The position numbers were made by a program, and so were the translations under genes. From Ryuthela nishihirai (taxonomy: Eukaryota; Arthropoda; Arachnida; Araneae; Heptathelidae): 64,000 nucleotides of DNA. The notes beneath the pieces were generated by a model. That model searched no databases and had not been told where the DNA came from. It saw only the letters and a list, made by a program, of their open reading frames with translations. Every line of letters starts with the position of its first letter. Position 1 is the first letter of the stretch. The stretch lies in assembly GCA_038380435.1 (NCBI GenBank), contig JAWZYU010000013.1, forward strand, positions 10,181,901 through 10,245,900, given 5' to 3'. Positions 1 to 9,700 of the stretch are shown piece by piece.

Positions 1-29
1 GACTGATCACCACCCACGTGACCTGGGAC

Positions 30-362
30 GGAGGCTGGCTCAGTCGTTAAAGCGACAGATTCATATTCTTAAGTTCCCAAGTTCGAGTCCCAACTATGCT
101 TGAGTGATGTTTACTTCTGCTGGCCACCTCCCCCCTCTCCCCGCATTCAGAAATGGGACACCGATGGCCTTCGAAACGCTACCGTTTGTCAGATGGGACG
201 CAAAGCGGTCGACCCGTGTGTAGAGCAGCCATACCCTGTGCACGTTGGGAAAGGAGGCCTGCATCCTAAAAGGCCTCCTTTCTCAACATCCTCTGAGCCC
301 TTGTGACCTGGCCATTTAGCCCAAAAAATGTCGCTCAGAGATAAAAGAACCCAATCCACTTG
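30..362 (+). mobile_element. SINE-1 copy, diverged
   Basis: This is a tRNA-derived SINE. The head reads TGGCTCAGTCG (box A-like), followed by GTTCGAGTCCC (box B). The body contains GGACACCGATGG and the tail contains CTTGTGACCTGGCCATTTAG and GCTCAGAG. Compared with the better copies at 27.7 and 39.6 kb it has several substitutions and small indels, so it is an old insertion. It abuts a LINE fragment directly at its 3' side. Confidence 0.85.
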
Positions 363-700
363 GCCAATTTTCATCACTTTATTTCCATTCTTTTCTCGTT
401 AGCAGAATCACCAACAGTTGTAATGAAAGAGTTAACCTCGTCAAAAACATTTGCCAGAAGAGCCAAATCTTCAGCAGATCTTCTGAAGTCCTGGTCTCCA
501 CCGTGAAGTAAATTCCTCATAAGAAAAAATGGAACTGTGAATTTGAGCTTCAACCAACTGCTTGCCGCAGAGAATCTGACAGGAATCTGTCACTACAATA
601 CGCTAAAGGGCAGAAAGCTGTGAGAAATCTATTACCAAAGGAAACGAAAGCGTGACAAAATGCAATCTTGCCCTTCCGAGCAAAAGGTAGTATCTGAATC
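363..700 (-). pseudogene. RTE-like LINE fragment, reverse transcriptase palm region
   Basis: Read on the minus strand, this stretch matches the reverse transcriptase of the LINE copies at 13 and 61 kb. The segment around YADD is recognisable but decayed (SAEDLA in place of YADDLA), followed by the NSF..VD helix and the KVMKIG region. The matching DNA includes CCAATTTTCATCACTTT at one end and ACAAAATGCA at the other. It carries indels and is interrupted by a SINE-2 fragment (551-640). It is an old, non-functional piece of the same family as the two younger copies. Confidence 0.65.
551..640 (-). mobile_element. SINE-2 fragment inside LINE fragment
   Basis: CAACTGCTTGCCGCAG and TCTGACAGGAATCTGTCA match the SINE-2 3' half (CAGCTGCTTGCCACAG, TCTGACAGGAGCCTGTCA) on the minus strand. 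LINE sequence resumes on both sides, so the SINE piece is secondary. Confidence 0.6.
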
Positions 701-1341
701 ACATGACTGCCGTTTAGGATCGGCGATGTCTTTCGAATCAAGAAATAATAAGGTACCTTCGATGGCCTCTGATCAGAATCATTTGCCAGCCGATATAAAT
801 TATCCTGTGCACGCGTTCACTTGAGGCTGGCAACCGAGATACAAATAAAATAGCAAATACTGAGGGTGATACTCTCTCTCATCGCATGTCCAGGGTCCAT
901 TATTCAACATCATAGCCAGTAGAGAGTCCAAGTGCTTTAGATGTTAAACGCAGAAACCCTTCGAATTTGATTATTTCTCAACAAGGTAGAAAAAATAACA
1001 GTAGTTATAACAGGTCAGATGGAAAGGTGAAACTGATCGGGAAGTCTTTCCACTCAAAGAAGAAAGTTAATTTTATCCCCTTACTAACTTCTTGCAGGGG
1101 GGGATCCAAAGTTATGTTCTACGCTCGGCTGGTTCCGCGCATCATCACATGGGTTGATGCCCAGCACTCCTTCCAATGCGTGACTAGTCATCAACAACAG
1201 GTTATAGTGGTTTACTATGAGAACTAGAAATGAATATCAGAATTGAAAAATGTCGTCGAGATTTCGAATCGTTATTCGAAATGTTTGGCTTATATCTACT
1301 ATAAGAGCCTCTTTTGATCATACAAGGATGGACAGAGGTAC
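701..1341. other. Unassigned noncoding sequence
   Basis: No repeat family, RNA gene or protein similarity recognised. The longest reading frame (967-1227) has no recognisable motif. Confidence 0.5.
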
Positions 1342-2062
1342 GTATGTATCAAAAGTCTGGCAATCGTAACATTTTACCCAATCTCAGTAAGCATTGGGAA
1401 GCTAATGCAAAATAACTAAACATCAACTGGCAACTATGGTGAAAAGTAATACTGCTCAAGGCACAACGAGGCGTAACATTCAGAGCGGCCACCGCCGTGT
1501 ATATTTGTACGCGCTTGTGCCAGGTTCCATTGAGTGTATATAAAGTTTCTTTAGCGATATCGTCCATTTCTCTGTACACCAAGGCATTGGGCTGTTAACG
1601 TAGTAATAATAAAAAAATAAATACCTCCCAAGCAGCTGCTTGCCACAGTCCGTTTGCTTGCCACAGATGTTCGTTTTGTTTTATTGCTGAGGTCCTGCCA
1701 TCCTCACATACCTTCTACTATGACGTATTAAACTGACAGGTTCCTGTCAGACCTCTGTGGCAAGCAGCTGCTTGGAAGGTATTTATTTTTTTACTATTGC
1801 TACGTTAACAGCCCAATGTCCTTGGTGTACAGAGAAATGGACGATATCGCTAAAGAAACTTTATATACACTCAATGGAACCTGGCACAAGCGCGTACAAA
1901 TATACACGGCGGTGGCCGCTCTGAATGTTATGCCTCGTTGTGCCTTGAGCAGTATTACTTTTCACCATAGTTGCCAGTTGATGTTTGGTTATTTTGCATT
2001 AGCTTCCCAATGCTTACTGTGATCGGGTAAAATGTTACGATTGCCAGACTTTTGATACATAC
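1342..2062. repeat. Large fold-back (inverted repeat, ~307-bp arms)
   Basis: The left arm 1342-1648 and right arm 1755-2062 are near-identical reverse complements separated by a 106-bp spacer. The outer ends are GTATGTATC and GATACATAC. The inner parts are SINE-2 3' ends in opposite orientation (AAGCAGCTGCTTGCCACAG against CTGTGGCAAGCAGCTGCTT). The outer ~240 bp of each arm is not SINE. Both arms can be read as the same ~65-residue peptide, but only because the DNA is duplicated. The spacer 1676-1754 holds more SINE-2 sequence. Confidence 0.85.
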
Positions 2063-2131
2063 CCGGGGCTCGAACCCAGGTTTCTTAGATCAGTATCCAA
2101 GCGCGCTAACCACTCGGCCATGGCATCCTTT
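2063..2131 (-). mobile_element. SINE-2 tRNA-like head
   Basis: On the minus strand this reads TGGCCGAGTGGTTAGCGCGC (box A region), then GGTTCGAGCCCC (box B), as in a Leu/Ser tRNA. It abuts the right arm of the fold-back, so the SINE was broken when the fold-back formed. It is not called a tRNA gene because the same head occurs joined to SINE-2 bodies elsewhere. Confidence 0.7.
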
Positions 2132-2164
2132 AAAACCTGCAATGAGTGAAGAGGATTCAGACGA

Positions 2165-2675
2165 ATCCTGAATTTCTGATATCCTCATAGGAAGAAATCC
2201 AAAGGAGTCATAATTTGGTGGGCGAGGTGGTCATTCCATTCGGCCTCTCCTTCTAATCCACCTCCCTGGAAGGTGATGATGATACTTGTGGAGAAATGAG
2301 CGGCTGCCTCGTCGTGTTGAAAATAAAAGAGGGTATTGGCAAATCATCGAGACAAGGAAAAAGGACATTTTCCAAAACATCCAGGTAGGTCCACGAATTT
2401 ACGTTTTCATCCATGATTTGATCCTTGTGAACATCACACGCGGATCTTGAAGATGCAATGAGGATACGCATCCGAACAATTCCTAAACGATGAAAAATCG
2501 CTTCCTCTGCACAGATGATCTTTTTACCTACGTTATCTCTATGATGCAACACCCATTCACAGATCTCCATCTTGCGGTCATAATCGTTAGGGGGGAGTTG
2601 TTGCACAAATTGAACAAAAAATGTATATATATATATATCAGAAGGCAATGCACAGATTTCTGGCTGGTTTGACAA
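2165..2675 (-). pseudogene. Decayed mariner/Tc1-superfamily transposase
   Basis: The minus-strand reading from 2675 to 2253 (140 residues) has the layout of the catalytic part of a mariner-type DDE transposase. EICEWVLHH is followed by KIICAEEAIFH (family pattern: a hydrophobic strand, then S-D-E-A-x-F). Next comes a degenerate region, then NSWTYLDVLENVLFPCLDD and IFNTTRQPLI, where the second catalytic Asp would lie. Past its stop, TPLDFFL is followed by a TGA where family members have Trp. The catalytic Asp of the first motif reads Ala here and the second is absent, so it cannot be active. No terminal inverted repeats were found. The assignment rests on pattern memory, without a search. Confidence 0.6.
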
Positions 2676-4556
2676 TCATGTGACATGACATGCTAGTAGC
2701 CTCATCTGTTGCGGAGAGAGGACATTTCCCTGTTGTTGCATCTTTAAAACGAATTTTTACAGCATTTCGTGTAGAGGGCGGCATAGAAACGATTTATCTG
2801 GACATGGATATCTTGAATAAGAAGGCATTGGGCTGTTAACGAAGAGCAGCAAGAACCAGACTGACCTTAGAGCTAATTCGCGTCATGTCGCATCGTTTCT
2901 AAAGTGAATGGTTTGCATAGCAACCATTGACTTTTCTGCTCTGGAGATGAAATTGTGCATCCAATATCTTTAACTTTGGTGTCGTTTGTCAGACTCACGA
3001 CACATACTGTACATATAATATATACGAAAGGAACCATCTCAAAGGAATGATATACCATGAAACAATTAAGCTCGTTTATAAGGTTAAATCACTTGTGAAC
3101 ATTGCAAGAATGTTCTAATCCTGAATCTAAATGGCAGGATATGACGGTGCACAGAGAGATCTCTTACTCATACACGTGCGCATGAAAACATGCCATTTCG
3201 TTTCCTGTTTTTCTTTTCCATAACTGGAAACGCCGAAAATGGATCATTACAGGAAACAGTTTCTGAAATCTTCATGGAAAAGTTTGCAAATAAATGTCGC
3301 CAACAGTTTCCCTGCCTGGCCTCATGTAGCTTTAAATTTTTAAATTCGAGCTTAAATGATGACATAATTGCATTGTGTTATTCTGAATTAAAATACCTGG
3401 TCGTGATTGTTGCGTCGACAATCGAAATTATACGATAATTGTGATGGTTGTTGGGAACTAACAATGGCGTTATATTGCCAAGCGACGACAAAGTTACGAA
3501 CTTATGAAGTCGCTGCGCACGCTGAAGGTCAAAAAAAAAATTCCCGTTAATGGCAATTCATTATTTATCGATTCCACTATTATTCCAACCATTGTTGCGA
3601 ACTTTCATCATCTATATACAACACCGCGTGCTGATCAGGCTTAACATCCTTTTGTACAATGTGACGTCAGCGGAGAGGTGGAGATAGATGTTTAGCAAAG
3701 CTACGGTAACAAAGATTCCAACGAAGAGCCGAAAATGAGTGCAGCGCGAGATAAGAGGCATTGTAACGGATGCAGTGTTACGTGACGATTGTTAAACTGT
3801 TAACAGAATTGAAAATTTCTCCTGGAATAGTATTTATTGACAATGACGCCAAGCAAGCTCATGAAACGAACAAAATAATATTACTAAACACTCTAATCGT
3901 CGGTAAAATATTGCAGCTGGAACACATTCATTTTTATGGTTTGTTTGTTCACTGAAAATGCAGCAAAAGACAAACAACATTATCTCCAAAGTCTTTAAAT
4001 CTGTTACGGAATTTTTTCTTCACAATGTGATGTTAACGATTTCTTTTTCGCAGTTGATCGTTTTTTCTAAATAAAAAACTATGCATTAAAGAAAAAATAT
4101 CAAAAAACAAAAACTTTTCATCTTCGGCGTCAAGTTCAGTTTTCAATATTTCAGAATGTTATCTTTTTTCCCCTTTTGGGGTGGGGGTTAATGCCCAGCC
4201 TCAGCTTACAAAGAAAATATCGGAAGATATTTTGACATATCCTGTCTTTTATAAATACTTTAAATGTAATTTACAGAACATGTGTAAAATATGTAATAAA
4301 AATTATCTATTTCAATGAAACAATAAGGGTGATTTCTTTCTTGAAATTTTTTACAGAAACAAGATTGACATTTCAGATCAAATTTCACAGATGGGAAGGG
4401 GGGGGGGGTGGAAATTGGCCACGCACCAACTGAGGTCACCATTACGTCTAGCTGTCTTATTGGCACTGAAGAAACTCTTCGTGAAAATTCTGATAATCGA
4501 AACAAATTTATTTAATTATTACATGATTGAAGATTTAAATGGCCGTGCAATGCATT
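2676..4556. other. Unassigned AT-rich noncoding sequence
   Basis: No gene recognised. A 20-bp string at 2822-2841 (AAGGCATTGGGCTGTTAACG) repeats the sequence at the inner edge of the fold-back arms (about 1582-1601), suggesting a common origin. The short frames at 3190-3438, 3770-3955 and 4260-4505 show no motif. Confidence 0.5.
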
Positions 4557-5413
4557 GAGGAGGCTCAGTCGCTAGGAGACAAGGCTCGTAATACTAGAGA
4601 CAGAGGCCAGGAGACAAGGCTCGTAATACTAGAGACAGAGGCCAGGAGACAAGACTCGTAATACTAGAGACAGAGGCCAGGATACAAGATTCGCAATACT
4701 AGAGACAGAGGCCAGGATACAAGATTCGTAATACTAGAGACAGAGGCCAGGAGACAAGGATCGTAATACTAGAGACAGAGGCCAATAGACAAGGATCGCA
4801 ATACTAGAGACAGAGGCCAGGAGACAAGGCTCGTAATACTAGAGACAGAGGCCAGGAGACAAGGCTCGTAATACTAGAGACAGAGGCCAGGAGACAAGAC
4901 TCGTAATACTAGAGACAGAGGCCAGGAGACAAGACTCGTAATACTAGAGACAGAGGCCAGGAGACAAGGCTCGTAATACTAGAGACAGAGGCCAGGAGAC
5001 AAGGCTCGTAATACTAGAGACAGAGGCCAGGAGACAAGACTCGTAATACTAGAGACAGAGGCCAGGATACAAGGCTCGTAATACTAGAGACAGAGGCCAG
5101 GAGACAAGGATCGTAATATGCAGTTTCGAGTCTCACTTGGGCCAGTGTTGAGACTTATCTTCACTAAGCTTCCACCCTGCCTGCTGTCAGAAAGGGAACA
5201 CCGATCACCGTCCGTCCGATGGAACTTCTAGCCGTGACCCGTGTCAGCCATACCTTATGCACATTAAATAACTCGCTGAATGGCTTAAACGAGGGACTAC
5301 CATCTCTTTCCTAATAGCTGCCCAGTGGGTCTCCTTCTCTCAACCTTCTCTGAGTGTCGGGGTCCTTGTGTGCAAAAAAAAAAAGGAAAATTTCATGCAA
5401 ACAACCCAACTGT
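4557..5413 (+). mobile_element. SINE-1 copy expanded by an internal minisatellite
   Basis: Box A-like AGGCTCAGTCGCTAG at about 4560 is followed by the minisatellite. The SINE then continues at about 5108 with CGTAATATGCAG, GTTTCGAGTC (box B), GAACACCGAT, CTTATGCACATTAAATAA and the tail near 5410 (AACAACCCAACT). The array therefore lies between box A and box B of one SINE copy and separates the two internal promoter boxes by about 540 bp, where ~35 bp is normal. Confidence 0.85.
4575..5117 (+). repeat. 35-bp minisatellite, 15 full units plus a partial unit
   Basis: The unit begins GGAGACAAGGCTCGTAATAC and continues TAGAGACAGAGGCCA. Units start at 4575 and every 35 bases after that to 5065, with a partial sixteenth from 5100. 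Phase is kept throughout with no indel. Variation is limited to a few positions (GGAGACAA/GGATACAA, GGCTCG/GACTCG/GATTCG/GGATCG). Part of the unit (CTCGTAAT) is normal SINE-1 head sequence, so the array was born from the SINE. Confidence 0.95.
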
Positions 5414-6432
5414 AAGTCAGTGTTTAGGTTGTGTTCCGATCTGACATGATGACCCCTTTCTGGATCATAAGGTAAAAGTGTCTGCTGATTCAAAAGAGTC
5501 ATTGTAGATGATGCTAATTCATTGAAGAAGCAGATGCCCCTATTCCTCAGAGAAAGGGAGCCCTAAACGAGAACGAAACCTGATATGCATATACCTAATT
5601 GACGATCACGCAGCTTTGTTTCATTTCTTCCTTAAAATGGCGGGAACCATTCTCCTCCTCAAAGCATCTCAAGGATGTTTCCCACGAGCTTAAGAGCAGA
5701 GGCTCGAGACATACGCTCCTTCCTCAGAAGGAACTGTCATTCGGATGACACGAAATAGCCTAATCATTATTGAAAGCCTAGCCCAATGAACGAAGTATGA
5801 ACAATGGATCCATCGATGACTCAGTCGGACTGCGACAATGCAACGGGCCAATCAGTTATTTTCTGATCATCTATTTCCGCTCCGAATCCAAATGTCCTCC
5901 CCTGTGGGATGAAACATCCCCAAGAATTAGAGTTGGGGGAGGGATTGCCGTTTTTCAATAGGAGATTTCTTTTTAATGTGAGAAAACATGTAACAAGTCT
6001 TTGATTGCAGCGCTAATATTTATTTAAAAATTATCTCGTTTGAGCGCTGCATGCATATGCTAATGAATGTGTTTAGGTTGTCGTTGTTGTTGAGGGTAGA
6101 TCCAGATCTAGGGAAGTGGGGAAAGGGTGGAATGCCCCCTGAAAATGGTATACATTCAGAAAGACAGAGGGGAAAATTTTTTAAAAGGGACCTATATTTC
6201 ATGCATTTTTCAAAAAATATTAAAGGAGCTCTGATATGGAGGGGGGAAGTGTCATATTACAATGGAAATCCAGTCTCTCCCCCCCCCTTGCATTTTTGCA
6301 TATATCGGGGCCTAGTTGAGGTGACCGATTTGATGCGCAGAGCTGCATGCGCAATTCAAACTGCAGTACAAGTAGGGATGATGAGATAGAATCGAAGAGG
6401 ATGTCTTTACAAGGTCACTCCCTTATTCGTTG
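5414..6432. other. Unassigned noncoding sequence
   Basis: No repeat or gene recognised. The frame at 6051-6389 has no recognisable domain. Confidence 0.5.
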
Positions 6433-6776
6433 GGGCGGGGGTGCTCATTCGGTAGCGCGTCAGATTCGTAATCCGCAGTTCCCAGGTCGAGTTCCCCCTG
6501 GGATAGCGTTGAGATTTATCTCCACAAAACTCCCCGCATTGCCCTCGGTCAGTAGGGGACACCGATGGGCTTGAAAAGGCATCAATCGTCTTCGGATGGG
6601 AAGGACCCGTCAAGACTATTTCGGATAGTCTTGACGGGAGGCTACCATCTTCTCCCAACAGCTGTCCAGTGTGTCCTCTCCCCCTAACCTTCTCTCAGTC
6701 CCTCGGGGTCCTTGTGACCTGGCCATTTAGACCATTGTGTGCAGAAAAGGGAAGGTTAGAAGTAAAACAATCCAAT
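6433..6776 (+). mobile_element. SINE-1 copy with internal hairpin
   Basis: The head reads GCTCATTCGGTAGCGCG with a box B-like GGTCGAGTTCC. The body has GGGGACACCGATGGGCTTG and the tail GTCCTTGTGACCTGGCCATT. The middle has been replaced or rearranged into a perfect 33-base hairpin (6606-6638), described separately. Confidence 0.85.
6606..6638. repeat. Perfect hairpin, 14-bp arms, 5-nt loop
   Basis: CCCGTCAAGACTAT, loop TTCGG, ATAGTCTTGACGGG. The right arm is the normal SINE-1 segment (CTTGACGGGAGGCTACC), so the left arm is a newly copied inverted duplicate. This fits a template switch during reverse transcription or repair. Confidence 0.9.
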
Positions 6777-7200
6777 CTTATTCGTAAGATAAGGATACAA
6801 TTCTTGAGATAAGAATATTTGAATTTCCAATCTCAACACTGGAATGCAAAAAATAATTCTCAGAAAAAAGTCTTTTGGCAGAAGTAAACAAAACAACAAG
6901 ATTAGAGACTTATGTTCAAGGGATGCTCTATGAAAATTGCACGCGAATGTCGTGGATTTGGGACAACAGCTTTCACAATTCATTTTATACATTCTCGACG
7001 AACTTGTGTGCGGTCCAAACTCAAGATTTCGCTGGATCAGAATTCTTCCGTAGACTTATGGAGATTGAATTTTTACTAAAGAAATAGGAACATGTTTAAA
7101 TAGGAAAATGGAACCTTGAACTTGCCAGCAGAAATGAAAAAAAAAATGTGTTTTCGGGTGGGACTAAAAAGTTCTTTTTTGTTTCTTTTAGAGGGAAACA
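6777..7200. other. Unassigned noncoding sequence
   Basis: Nothing recognised in this stretch. Confidence 0.5.
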
Positions 7201-7204
7201 GAAG

Positions 7205-7619
7205 AGAGCGAAATCGCTATCACTAGTTGGGTGATTTTGCCTCTGAGCGTCACTTCTTTGCACACGATGGGATAAATGGCCAGATCACAAGGACCCCAAG
7301 GGCTCAGAGAAGGTTTGGGGGAGGGGACCCACTGGACTGTTAGGAGACAGATGGAAGAGTCTCCTGTCAAGACCATCCAGTGTGTTCTTTAATGTGCACA
7401 GGATATGACTCTCCCGCACACGTGGCCACGGCTTACGCCCCATCCGAAGGACGGCAGTCTTGCCAAGCGCATCGGTGCTCCCTTTCTCACCGAAGGTAAG
7501 GTAGGGGTTTTGCGGAGATAAATCTCAACGCTGGCCCAGGGGGGAGGGACTCAAACCTGGGAAGTACGGATTACGAGAATGGAGCGCCATCGACTGAGCC
7601 CCCCCCCCCCCCCCCCCCC
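7205..7619 (-). mobile_element. SINE-1 copy ending in a C tract
   Basis: Minus-strand SINE-1: the tail end (GGGTGATTTTGCCTCTGAGC) is at low coordinates. It is followed by GGACCCCAAGGGCTCAGAGA, GTGCACAGGATATG and GGAGATAAATCTCAACGC. The tRNA head is damaged and runs into an uninterrupted run of 21 C at 7599-7619, a possible assembly or polymerase-slippage site. Confidence 0.85.
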
Positions 7620-8397
7620 GCTTCTATGATTAGTTAGAGAGTTGATTTTACAGTTTCGTGGATTATGAAGTTGAATTGTTGCATCCCGAAGCGAATTCAT
7701 TATTGCCGGAAAGTTCCTTTCTCAAGATCTCAAAACCGCTCTTAACGGTTGCGGCGGAATATCCCCAATGCGATGCTTTCCTGGCTGACATCTGCTGCTA
7801 AAATTATGCGCTCATTTCGTTTTCTTCCGTTCATCAAAAAATTTTGCTTAATCGCCAAGTTTTTACAAACAGGTTAAAAAGAAATTGATGACTAAATTCT
7901 TTTCATTCTTTATTTCGGATTTGGATTTTAAACTTTCGAAATGTTCTGTAAAAGATATTTAGCAGATGATAAAAAAATTCAGCTGATAAAGAGCAAAAAT
8001 AAAAAATGCCGATTGTTTTGGCAATTTTTTAAATCCAGTTAGCAAGTTTTGCATTTTAATTCTCGACAAAAAATTTTAGAATAATGATTTTAGAATACGA
8101 GAATTAGAGCTGAAATTAAGTTTTTCAAGATTTATGGATCAATTTAATCATTTTAAATTTAATCATCGAATTTCTTTCTTCTGAGGGAAAAAATTCCCGT
8201 GCTGTATTGAGTGGAAATCGCAACTGTTGGCGAATAAAATCAAGAAGGAAATTACCTACGAAATTTCTTTTGAAAGGCGAACTGCCTCGGGTAGCAAAAA
8301 TGAAGCAATTCTTAGATTTGCATGTCACGAGCTTCAATGCCACTTCGTGTGACTGAGAAGATCCCCAAGGCAAAAGATAAAGGTTGACCTCTGAGTT
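7620..8397. other. Unassigned AT-rich noncoding sequence
   Basis: No gene or repeat family recognised. The frame 8125-8454 on the minus strand shows no motif and partly overlaps SINE sequence. Confidence 0.5.
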
Positions 8398-8715
8398 AAC
8401 ACAATGGGCAAGCCGCGAGGACGTCAGTGATACAAAGCTGAGTAGAGAATCCACTGGGCAGGTGAGACAGATGGAAGCCTCCCAGTCAAAGCCAATTCAT
8501 TAAGTTATTTTAAAGTGCAGAAGATATGGCTGTCCTGCACACAAGGAGGCCACGCTCGATCCCATCAGATGGAAAGTTGCCTCCCCAATCCCGTCGAAGT
8601 CCCCTTTTCTTACCGAAAGATGAGTCGGGGTTGGCAGAGAAAGTCTGAATGTAGTTCTCACACTTGATGGCATCGGCTTTGTTGTGGTTTCATGGCGCAT
8701 CAGATCTCCGACTTT
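8398..8715 (-). mobile_element. SINE-1 copy, strongly diverged
   Basis: CACAATGGGC, AATCCACTGGGCAGGTGAGA, CAGATGGAAGCCTCCCAGTC, ATATGGCT and CGATCCCATCAGATGG keep the SINE-1 order on the minus strand. Many substitutions and indels are present and the tRNA-like head is barely recognisable. Confidence 0.65.
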
Positions 8716-9277
8716 AATGCGCCAAACACGATAAAAAATGAAAGGAGGAACCAAAATTAAAAACTAAAATGAAAAAAAAAATCAAATAAATTAAAAAATA
8801 CCTATCTTACCATATGCACTCTAAAAAGCAGGAAATAAAACTAAAGCCTTTCGATTGTGGAAATCAGTTACTGAGTTCGTATTCACTTGAAAGGAAGATA
8901 GGGCACCGACAATTTTGTTGAGTAGGTAAATCGGCGAACTATCTTTCTTTGATGTGTATACGAATTCAGTGATTGATTGCACCATCGATATATGCTTATT
9001 TTCTACTTTTTAGGGCGCATATGGAAAGATGTTTTTTTATATTTTTTAAATTAATTTATATTTTTCCTTTTTTATTAACTCATTTGATATAGGACTCAAA
9101 AACATCAACCACAATTTCTCTTCCTCTGCTTTTCGAGTCGTATTTAAGGTAGCCCTTGACATTGGAGCACATGATGAAAAACTAGTGTATATACTTGTTG
9201 CTCAATGTATTGCAATCTCACTGAATTTGGAAAGTATGTTTTGCAGCATATATTATATTCCGATTATTTTTTTTTGC
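8716..9277. other. Unassigned AT-rich noncoding sequence
   Basis: Nothing recognised. Confidence 0.5.
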
Positions 9278-9700
9278 CGAAGAGGCCGTTTTTTCAGATT
9301 TCCCATGAAATGCTCCTTCTTTTGGAAGGGCAGAGAATGTTTCGAATTTAGTCCCCCCCTCCCCAGTCTGCGCCCGTCACCTAAATCGCAATTTTAGGTC
9401 CCAGCGTTCGGAAGATATAGAAGAATAAGAGCTTACATATATTTCCCCTTTTTAGGGGGAAAGAAGGGGATGGAAATTTAACTTTTAAAATTCTCCGCGT
9501 CATAAGCTTTCATTTGACGCATAGCTTGTTACTTTCGGCCATCGCATTCCGATGATATAGAGGAATAATCATTTTAGGGGAGAAAGCGTGGGAGTCAATT
9601 TTGTATAATCTATCACACTCACCGCGCCACAGGCTTTCATTGGACATATGAATCATTAAGTTTCACCATCGCGTTTGAAAGATATGATGCATCAAGAGTT
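9278..9700. repeat. Diverged short repeats, partly shared with 10.18-10.26 kb
   Basis: GAAGAGGCCGTTTTTTCAGA followed by CCCCCCTCCCCAGTCTG (9280-9370) resembles CAAAGAGGCCGATTTTTTTT followed by CCCCCCCTCCCACTTTG (10183-10255). Within 9400-9690 the pattern TTTCATTxGACxxAT followed by CCATCGCxTTxxxAxGATAT occurs twice about 120 bp apart, with a third partial match near 9405. The family is unknown. Confidence 0.4.

Noticed and set aside
1349..2022. Conserved peptide encoded twice (77 and 68 residues) suggesting a gene family
   Set aside because: The identity comes from the DNA fold-back; no domain, and one copy would have to be read in each arm by coincidence.
2063..2131. tRNA-Leu/Ser-like sequence (also at 23.88, 14.88 and 40.75 kb) and Ala/Thr-like heads of SINE-1
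   Set aside because: The same heads occur joined to SINE bodies with target duplications; acceptor stems are not complete, so they are SINE heads rather than tRNA genes.
4575..5117. Regular repeat array resembling a CRISPR
   Set aside because: Units are contiguous 35-mers without unique spacers, lie within a SINE, and the DNA is eukaryotic.
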